Shown: in pieces, positions 55,801 to 64,000 of the stretch
Layout: the number at the start of each line of letters is the position of its first letter
How positions within the stretch are numbered: the stretch's first letter is position 1
Source: Neospora caninum Liverpool
Taxonomy: Eukaryota > Apicomplexa > Conoidasida > Eucoccidiorida > Sarcocystidae
NCBI RefSeq assembly: GCF_000208865.1
Contig: NC_018395.1
Location: 4,760,839-4,824,838, forward strand
DNA length: 64,000 nucleotides
Direction of reading: 5' to 3'
Program-made: the position numbers and the translations under genes
The notes under the pieces: generated by a model
Databases searched by the model: none
Told to the model about the DNA's origin: nothing
The model's input: only the letters and a program-made list of their open reading frames with translations

Positions 55801-57780
55801 GAACCAGAAAGTGCGTGAAGTAAATACTGCCAAAAAGAAGATTTTTGTGACGCACGCGTGTGCCGTTCTGCCCCGCCGTACACATCGTCCAAGACCTTTA
55901 TTGCGGGATGAGCCTGTTCGTTTGAAGGCGACTGGTACCTTTGTTTCACTACCATTAACGACGATTCGTAGCAACCGCATTAATGTGACAAACGTTTCAT
56001 CCGCAAATTGGCAACTCTCCTTGGAGTCATATATCCAACCCCCCCTCCCACCAGAAAAAGCGTACCGCCGTTACGCCCCCCTGCATGCAACCCTCCAAAA
56101 AGAGGTAAAATACAAGACGCCTACGCGTGTACGATGTCCTGTGGCCAAGTGTGAGGTTCGATGCAATTTCTACGGGAGCAGGTTCTCTTACTTTCAGGAA
56201 AATCATGTTTTATCTAGCGACGACTCGATTGCTTTTCTCCGTCCCTGCCTTGTTTCTCTTTGCGCTTCTCCTCCCTGCCGGTGTGTAGAACACACCAGGT
56301 AGTTTTGCATATCCGGTGGCATCCTGCCTCCCGTGTGCGGCGGTGAGTTGATTGGCATTCTCTCTCTCTCTGTTTCTGTGTAAAGCCGCTCAGCCTCTGA
56401 AACAGAGCGGCGCATTGTCAATAAAAACACCTATTTTCCCTGCAACCGATTAGCTCTCGTCCCCTTTCTTAATGAAGAGCCGGCATACTCGACCTCGGCT
56501 GGCCGATCGATAACCGTCGTGCCCAGTTGTCATCGCCCCCCTGCACGCGGGTTCTCTCTGTACACACCTCAAAATAGTTTCCGTGTTTCTTGCGCTCTTG
56601 TCTTTGCTGCGTCTCCGCCGTTGTGCATTCTCCTCCAAGGAGCGGGGAAAACGCCCTCAGACGTGTCGGCCACCAACCCCTGGGCATGTCAGTGTGCTGT
56701 GAGCGCGTACGCAGGACGATCGTAGTCCGGACGAGTGCTTGTCGTCTGGAGAGCCAGCGCAACTGCCCCGTAACATCGCGACAGTCCCGATCTTGACCTT
56801 CAGTTGGCCCTTCCACCTGTTTTCTTCTCATTTATGACGCGTGCCGTTTCGCAATAATGTCACTTCTTGTTTCCTGGAGATCTTGCTCGGGAAAATAAGC
56901 CTTCCACGACCGACGCATCTCCATCTCCCCAGACCTCGCCTTCCCGAGTACACTGGGAACGCCCAGACGCTCCATACGGAACCTGCTTCAGTTACGTGTG
57001 GTGAGGATTGACGGGCGGCGAAGAGAAGATCGCCGTTTCGTACCTCGAACCGCTACCGAGCTCGTCCTCTTCCCTCCATACCCACATGGTATACTGGTTG
57101 CCCTCGAGTTGGCTGTGCTCTGAATTCGTTCTCTTTGCTTCAGCGAGGTGGAACGTTTACCCGAGAGAGAACACCCTCGGCGGTGGTTCCGCGGTGTCTC
57201 ACAACGCGGACCTCTGGGAAAGTAACTTGACGCACTAGGTCTAGGCCACATATGAATCACCTCGTATCGGTTCTTGTACACGAATGTCGATATAACTGCG
57301 GTACCTGTAATCTGTGTATCAAGTACGCATTCGGCGTACGTGTATAGGGAATGATCTTTTTGTCTGTCATAATCCACTTCTCGTCCGTTTTGTCTTTCGC
57401 GCCTTGGCATTCGGAAGTTTTCTGCCTGACATTCCGCGACTTTGTTGGTTTCCGAAGGACAGAGGAATTCACTTTGTGTTTGCCGGCAGAAACGCCTGAC
57501 GACAAGAAGAACGCTTTTCGGTTCACGTGGGATTATTTAGCTGTATGTGGTAGTCAAATGTCATTACACGTCATGCCCGAGCTCGCACGACAGAAGCCTT
57601 CCCAGTAGCTTTTGGGAGTTCTCGTCTCCAGCGCCCTTTGCATGTTTTCTTTCCGAGATCTCTACCAGAAACATGTGACGCGAATCACGTCACGCAGCTG
57701 GCTTTCTCGTGCTCCCTTCTGCGTCGTCTTTTTGTTGCCCCGGCAGCTTTTTGGTCTTTCCTGCTCCTTCTCCCTCCTTC
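52864..57780. other. Divergent spacer, CWC15 / SCC2 candidate
   Basis: This contains the promoters of CWC15 and of the large plus-strand gene. ATG-started frames at 55297-55620 and 55676-56302, and a frame ending near a strong GTAAGT donor at 54545, have no recognisable motif or partner exon, so I leave them uncalled. A G12 run is at 55029-55040. The segment is less GC-rich than the genes. Confidence 0.45.
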
Positions 57781-60700
57781 ATGGAGGAACATACCCGCTC
57801 GGCCTCTCATCCCGCCCCTGTGTCTTCTCCGTTCCGGCGCTCTCCTGGTCTTGTTCCTCCACGGCGATTCTGCACGGTGGGGGGGATCGTGGCGTCTCCG
57901 TGTCGGTCCCTAAAGGTGTTTTCTTCGAAACTCGCCGCCACGCGAACCCGGCACCTTGCCGGGGCTGCGCCGGAGGCCAATGCAGAGGCGCGCGAGGACG
58001 GAGTGTACTCTTCGCTTGGGTTCGAGGGCAAAGAAAACACAGAAAACCAGTCAGAGAGGCTCGCGGCACCGCGAGAAAACGCACTCAACGTGAGCCCCAG
58101 TTTCCCACCCAGTCTAGACTCCTCCCCTCCCAACCGAGAGGTGACCCAACTTCAGCGAGATGTGCTGGTAGGCACAACGTCTTTGAATCCGTCTCCACTT
58201 CGCCAGTCTCTACCTGCTTCGTTTTCTTCTCGCGCGTCACGGGCCCCGGCTGGGGAGAGCCTGGAGCCGCGAACTGTGTCTCCGCCCTTCGATGGCGAGG
58301 AGAGAGACACTCTGGAGACCAGTGAGGAGGAGACAGGCGCGTGCGGCGCCGAGCCGAGCGAAGGAAACGCGCCAAGTCGGCCTGCTGTAGGCGGAGAGAA
58401 AGGCGACACACAGGAAGGCCCGCAGGCTGGTGGGAAGGTCTCTGGGCACCCGCACGCATGCAGTGGAGCCGATGCCTCGGGGCGTGGAGCCGAGAGCAAC
58501 GAGCAGAGAGGAGCGAAGACGCCTGAAGGTCGCGGGAGAGATGCAGGGGCGACAAGGGTCGAGGGAGGCGTGCCGACGGGACATCAGGCCTCCGACCTCG
58601 CAGGTGACGAATCTGGAAATCTCGAAAAGCGAGAAGCGATCGAGGCGTCGAGTGTCCCTTGCACAACCCGGTCGTGCCCACAAGATGCCATGAAGGGGAG
58701 AAAGAAGACTTCATGCAAACGCGAGGCAGCGCGTGCCTCTATGGGTCTAAGGGCGTCTCCGTCGTCTCGGGCCAAGGGGGGCAAAGCAAACCCTCTGGAG
58801 CAGGTGCTCAGACAGCATGCGGCGTATCGTCGCGCGGTAGGAGGCGATCTAGCCGCAGGCGCGGCGGGGCGCCAGGGAAACGAGGAAGACATCCTGAGGG
58901 CCGTTTTGGAGAAGCGCGACTTCGCAGGGGCTGCGTTGCTTCTGACGGCGCCGCTCGCGCAAACGGCCTCGTTCTCGGCTTCTGAGCCCCTTGGCGCCTG
59001 CACTGGAAACGCCGGAGGCGTGAATCGAACTCAGAAGAAAGGCGAAACAGACGAAAGTGGAAAGCCGACGGCGGGACGCGACAGCCACAGCTGCTCGTCT
59101 TCCTTTTCCTCTTCGGCTCTCTGCAATGACACTGCCCCGGAAGGGGGCGACGGCTCTGGGCTGCCTTCGGCTTCGGAAAGCGCCCGTTCGCCGACGGGAA
59201 TCGAAGTGGAAGACGAGACGGACGAGACGCTGAGTCTCAGTCGACAAGCTGCACACCTCGCGCGCGACTGGACCGATCTCGTGCGAGACGACGGAGGCGA
59301 AGCTCGTGCCGCCCGCCTTCTGCGCCTTTCTCTGCAAGCAGCGAAAGCCTTCTCAGCCCTTCGGAGTTCCCTCGAACGCCAACCGCCGGAGACAGGTGTC
59401 TCCTCACCGGGGGCCGGCGGCGAGCAGGAAGCGGCTCTTCGCGGGGCGACAAGCGCGAGCTCGAGGACCGAGGAGGAAGAAACGGAGGAGACAGAGAAGG
59501 CGAAGACAGAGAAGGCGCAGAGACGACAGGCGAGTCTCGCGGTGCTGCGGGAAACTCTTTTGAGCGCCACGCGGGTCGGAGATGCCCCACTTCGCCCGAT
59601 GACAGAAATTACGCTTCGACGAATCGCAGATGAACTGCACAGCTTGCCAGGCTCAGAGCCTCGTTCCTTTTCGCTTCCGCCGCGCACCGCGAACCGCCGG
59701 CAGAAGAAGCCGAGGGCCGGGGCAGAGCGGCGAGACGCGAACAAGAAGCGTCAGCTGCGCGGAAGCGAGAGAAAGAACACGGCGAAAGGCGGGGACGAAG
59801 TGACAACCCAAGACGAAGATGAAACAGATGGAGACAACTGTGAGGCATGGCTTTCTGAGCGCGTGACGACTTTGTGCTCCTCCTTCGCTGTAAGCATTTT
59901 TCTTCTCCACACCGTCGCTCTTCTCCGTGCCCTCCCACCGCTGCCCGTCCCAGACGATGGCGCCCCCACCCTTTCTTCTTCTTCTTCTCCTTCGGCTCAG
60001 GGCGGCGCGCCGCCGAGGGACCAGTCTCTTGAGAGAGGCGAGAACGGAGACCGAAAGGAGACAGCGGAGAGCGGACGGGGCGCAGTCGAGGACGCGACGA
60101 GGGGAGCACGTGCGTCGTGGCGTCTTTGCCTCGCCCACGGCCTCAAGCGCCAGTGCAAGGAAACCGTCGCCATCCTCTTCCTGCTCTCAGGTAGACTAAA
60201 GGCATGCATACTCTAGTCTACTTTTGTGCTCGTTCCTCCTAGGTGCCGCTAGGCTGCACGAGGGTTTTCCTGGGCCGCGCTCGGCTCGTCATTCCGGGAC
60301 GGCTTTTTTTCTGGTTCCTCTCACTCTCCACCGTCTGTCCTCTGGCGCTGTGAACGGACGATTCACCCCTGCGCCCTCAAGAAGGTTCCGACTGTGTGTA
60401 GGCCCAGACTCAGTTCTTGTTTCCGCTCTTTCGCGTCCACAAAGAGAGAACGAGTGTTGAGTGTCTCGAGCGCGTCTCGCGGTCGTTTCTGAGAGTCGAT
60501 TCCAGCTTCGATGCAGACACAACGATTGGCAGGATGCGCCGTTGACTGCCGCGGCTTCCGTGTCTGTCCTTGTCCTTCTGTAGGCCCCGCCAAGGAGTTG
60601 AGTGGGGATGTGCCCATGCTGCGGCTCCACCGGGTGCTTTCTTCTGCTGCAAGGTCCAACCTCCTCACTTTGTTTGCATGCATTTGCCGGCTTCTTCGGA

Positions 60701-62788
60701 GAAATCTGCTCCTCGTTTCGTCGTCTGCTGGGGCCTCTGGGTCTGTGTCCGGAACTGCGCTGAGGGCAGAGACACTCGCACGCGGGGGCGTTTTGGCGCC
60801 TCCAGTCGCGCTTTCCCCTCCGGCTCTGCCTGCGCCGACCTCGCTCGCCTTTGCCCCTGTCTCTGCTGCCTTTTCCTCTGGCCTGTCGGCTTCGTTCAAC
60901 ACGGAGGAACTTCACCTCGTTGTCGCTGGGCTCGCGGCGCTCGTCGCCCAGCAGGGCTGCGCGAGTCTCCCTGTGCGAGACTCCGAGGCGCTGCAGGAAG
61001 TCGCGGATCTTCTAACGACGGTAAGAGACTCCCGCTGGGAAGAATCGGAAAGGGCAAGGGAGACGTGGAGCGGGGCGGGGGAAGAAAGGAAGCGCGAAAG
61101 GGAGACAGGGAAGAACAGCAGAGCGACTGCCCGCAGATAGAGAGAAGACGGATTCTTGAGGAATCTAGTGCAAGCGGGTGACTGAACAAGGTAGGCAGAC
61201 GGCGTGGAGAAGACGACGCACCGGAAAGTGGGGAGTGAGGAGAGATACACTGCGGAGCAGCGAAGTGAGGGGTACGAACACGCGATGTAAGTCGGGGCTG
61301 AAAAGTAGCCGAGTGACCGGATGCGAGGGCAAGGAAGCATACAACGGAGGCTCCGGAGAAAAAGGGCGAACAAGGAGCCGGGATAAACGCAAGGACGCGC
61401 GGCTGACGCAGCGAAAGAGAGGTGAATTTGGTTATCGTCCGACATCACAATAGGTCGACGAGAGCCCACGAAGCAACCGGTAGATATATAGACCCAAAAA
61501 AGTGTGAGCCCCCGCGCGTTTCTCTTTTTTCAGTATTTCGTCGAGATCCCTTCTTTGCGGCCTTCCCTCCTCATCGCTCTGGTGACCTCCTTGCCGCTCT
61601 CTTCCCGTCTCGCCGCTTCTCGAGCGTCACGCTCCGGAGCTGGGCCGTCGGCGGGTCCGCATGCATCGCATGCTCCGCGGGTCTCGCAGTTTTCGTCCTC
61701 TGCTTCGCCCTTTCCGCCTCTGCGCGCTGTGACGCCTCACCTGCTTCCCGTCGCCCTCCTCCTCCCGCGTCTCCTCCAGTGTCTCTTTCTTCCCAAACTG
61801 CGGCAGCGCACAGGATTTGCCCTCGCCTGGGCAATTCGCTCGGGCGCCGGCGCGGCTGCGAGGCAGAATGCGACGGCGAGAGAGAAGCGCAACTGCCCCT
61901 CTGGGCGCGACTGTCTATCCGTGAACGACCGGGCTGGAGAGACAGGGGGCGAGGAGACACCTGCCAGACAGAGCCTGGCGCGCGCTCTGCTGCGGGGCGA
62001 GCACGTGGCGCTCTTGGTTTCGCGTTTGCTCCTCACTCGCGCATTCCCGGAAGGCATGAAACAAATCGAAAACCTTCGAGGACGAGGCGGCTGGAGCAGC
62101 CGCGGCGGATGCTTGGAGCTTTGTCTCGCTGGCAAGCGCCGAGGCAGGAGCAGCCACGAGAGAAGACACGGCGAGCCTGCGGACGAGACCGATGGAGGCG
62201 AGTGCGAAACGGACGAGGTCTTGCTCGAGTTCCAGGAAAGCTTTGAACGGGCCTTCCTGCTGACCGGAGATCGGCCAGAAGGGACCGACGGCGCGGCGTC
62301 GGCAAGTCGGGCGGTGGTGAGGAGACTCATCGAAGAGTGGGGCGTGGTAAGTTTTTCACGAGGCGTGGGAGCTTGCTCGCCTTTCTCATCTCACAGCCGG
62401 GGCTGGTTTGCCTGAGTTTAGCATCCTCTGATCCCACGCCGAGGATGACAGGCGAGATAATCTTGGGAGTTCGAATCCTCGGATTGTAGCCGCATCTCCC
62501 TGTCGGCTCGAGCCTCCCGAGCGAGCTGTCTCCGCGTCTCCGTTGCTCTGTCGGAGCCGTGCAGTCTAGGGCTCGGCGGCCGTGGCGCCCGCGCTGCCGA
62601 CCAACCTTTTGCACATGTGCACGTCGGGGTTGACTATCTCTCTCAACAACTGCCTTTTCCCCCTCCCCTCGCCCTTTCGTGGCCTCGACTGCGCCGTCAG
62701 TTCGCGGCCTTCTCGGGCGCTGCGTTTGTTCTCGAAAGCGACAACCGACAACCCACACAGCCACAAAACGCTCTGGACACCCACATGC

Positions 62789-62830
<42 letters not shown>

Positions 62831-64000
62831 CGGCATATATCTATCTAGATCCATCTGTGCCTTGCTCCCTATATATATATATATATATCTGCCTTTGGAG
62901 GGACGAGCGGCATCCTGGTTTTTCGCGTGACTGTGGATTGTTCCTTGCCACTTCCGTTTCTTCTCAGATGAGTTTCTATCCGTCTCTTCCAGGCGCGCTT
63001 CTCCTCTTTCGGACGCTCGTGGCGTCTCTTTTGCACCTGCTGCTCTGCATCCTCCCCGTCAGCCCCCAGCTGGCGGCGCAGCTGCGGCAGAACCGCGAAG
63101 ACGAGCACCTGCCGCTGCTGGCGAGTGTCCTTCTCAGTCAGAGTTACTCTCCACCTCTTGCCGGCCTCCAGTCTCGAGGGTCTCTGTCTTCTGCGGGCTC
63201 GGCTCCGTTGCTTCCTTCCTCGCTTGGCGCCCTCTTTTCTCTGGCTGAGAACGGGCTGTACCTTCTCTCGGCGGCTGCCCCGTTTCTCTTTCGGCGCTTC
63301 GACGCTCCTTCCTCAGGGCCTTCTCGGCCCGTCCCCGTTCGGCCGCTTGTGGGCTGCCAAGGAATCCACGGGACAAGCGGAGAGACCGCCGACGCACGGG
63401 CGCTGCAGCCGGCCAACAGCGCCTGCGAAGCGCGCCCAAACGAGACGGAACGGACCTCCAGAGACTCTGAGACACACTCTGCTCGCTGCGCGATAGCGTC
63501 CTCTCGCTCTTCTTCTCAGGAGGCGGGTTCGCGTTCGGGACCAGACGCGCAGTGCTGTGTCTGCAGCGCCTCTGTGCTTCCCAGCCGGTTCGCTTCAGAG
63601 GCCGCAGCAAATGACGAGAGCCAACCCCGGCCTCGACCCCGAGAAGAATCAAAGTTTCCTTCTGCCACTCTGACTGCTCTGGTGAAGTGTCCCGATTGCG
63701 GGGCGTTCGCGCATGCGTCGTGCGCGGGCGTAGGCGACCAGGGAGTCTCCGCAGTGCCTAGCGCGGCCTCAGAAACGGGGCCCGCCCCGCCACTCAACGC
63801 TGGAGAAGCGGAAAGAACTTTGGACCCAACGGTTCTTCTCGCCGACACCTGGTGGCTCTGCGAAGGCTGTGCGCTTCGCCGGATAGTGGCGTACGGTGTG
63901 AAGGTGTCGGCGGAGCGTTGCGAGCCTTCGCTTCTCGCGTTCTTGTCGACATCGCCTGGGGGCGCAGTCGGCACAGAGCCGACTGAGGGACGGTTCCTAG
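57781..64000 (+). CDS. SCC2: Probable SCC2/NIPBL cohesin loader with PHD finger (5' part, runs off the window)
   Basis: Exons 57781-60190, 60584-61020, 61534-62346 and 62968 to the edge join in phase. The first 600 or so residues are disordered. From about residue 800 the sequence is Leu-rich and helical: QEVADLLTTYFVEIPSLRPS, then VALLLPRLLQCLFLPK, then VRRLIEEWGVMSFYPSLPGA. The order and spacing resemble the NIPBL segments around its small-residue-rich LQLIQCV helix and the following PEWPAAELLL region. A C4HC3 PHD finger follows: CCVC (1416-1419), CPDC (1461-1464), H1469, C1472, then WWLCEGC with Cys 1518 and 1521. Plant SCC2 proteins carry a PHD finger near here, animal NIPBL does not. SCC2 with SCC4 loads cohesin on DNA. 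The family call is from a remembered pattern, not an alignment; another HEAT-repeat PHD protein is possible. The start ATG is the first in a frame open from 57709. Confidence 0.55.
62797..62826. repeat. (AT)15 microsatellite
   Basis: An AT run in the third intron (62347-62967) of the SCC2 candidate; a shorter run is at 62872-62888. Confidence 0.9.

Noticed and set aside
55297..56302. Two adjacent ATG frames that might form a small gene
   Set aside because: No recognisable motif, no consistent intron between them, and lower GC than the confirmed genes here.
62425..62495. GTTCGAATCC-like word resembling a tRNA T-loop
   Set aside because: No matching A-box, acceptor stem or anticodon arm could be folded around it. 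It lies in an intron of the SCC2 candidate.

Overview
The window looks like nuclear chromosomal DNA of a tissue-cyst-forming coccidian apicomplexan, most likely Toxoplasma gondii or a very close relative such as Hammondia or Neospora. The evidence is compositional: GC-rich genes with long Ser/Pro- or acidic/basic low-complexity insertions, many short introns with GT(A/G)AG..(C/T)AG borders, scattered TGCATGC words, CAAAATG-type start contexts, and long (AT)n runs in introns and spacers. I see no bacterial-type operons, no rRNA, tRNA or CRISPR, and no intact transposon. Species, chromosome and expression cannot be settled from the sequence alone. Gene models below were built by hand from reading frames, splice-site phase and remembered family alignments.

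Layout, left to right. 1.1-3.7 kb, minus: an unrecognised protein with a disordered N-terminus and a coiled-coil C-terminus. 8.5-11.0 kb, plus: a single-exon TMEM65-family membrane protein fused to a GAF domain. 15.2-16.6 kb, minus: PRKRIP1 (DUF1168). It is divergent from RPB6 (18.1-19.0 kb, plus), the polymerase subunit shared by RNA polymerases I, II and III. 20.7-29.6 kb, minus: a 16-exon RBM25 (RRM + charged region + PWI). 32.5-38.8 kb, minus: a very large ASNSD1-type asparagine-synthetase-domain protein. 42.8-46.2 kb, plus: an HhH-GPD DNA glycosylase. 49.9-52.9 kb, minus: CWC15. 57.8 kb to the right edge, plus: the first four exons of a large protein that fits the SCC2/NIPBL cohesin loader and carries a PHD finger; it continues beyond the window.

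Functionally the segment is mostly nuclear gene expression and genome maintenance: three splicing factors (PRKRIP1, RBM25, CWC15), a core RNA polymerase subunit, a base-excision-repair glycosylase and a probable cohesin loader. Two conserved metabolic or organellar genes of unclear role (ASNSD1, TMEM65-GAF) lie among them. The least ordinary items are the TMEM65-GAF fusion, which retains a complete NKFDE signature, the six-cysteine insertion and GC-AG intron of ASNSD1, the PHD finger in the SCC2 candidate, a 20-nt microexon in CWC15, and a family of GTGTA-containing palindromes in the spacers.
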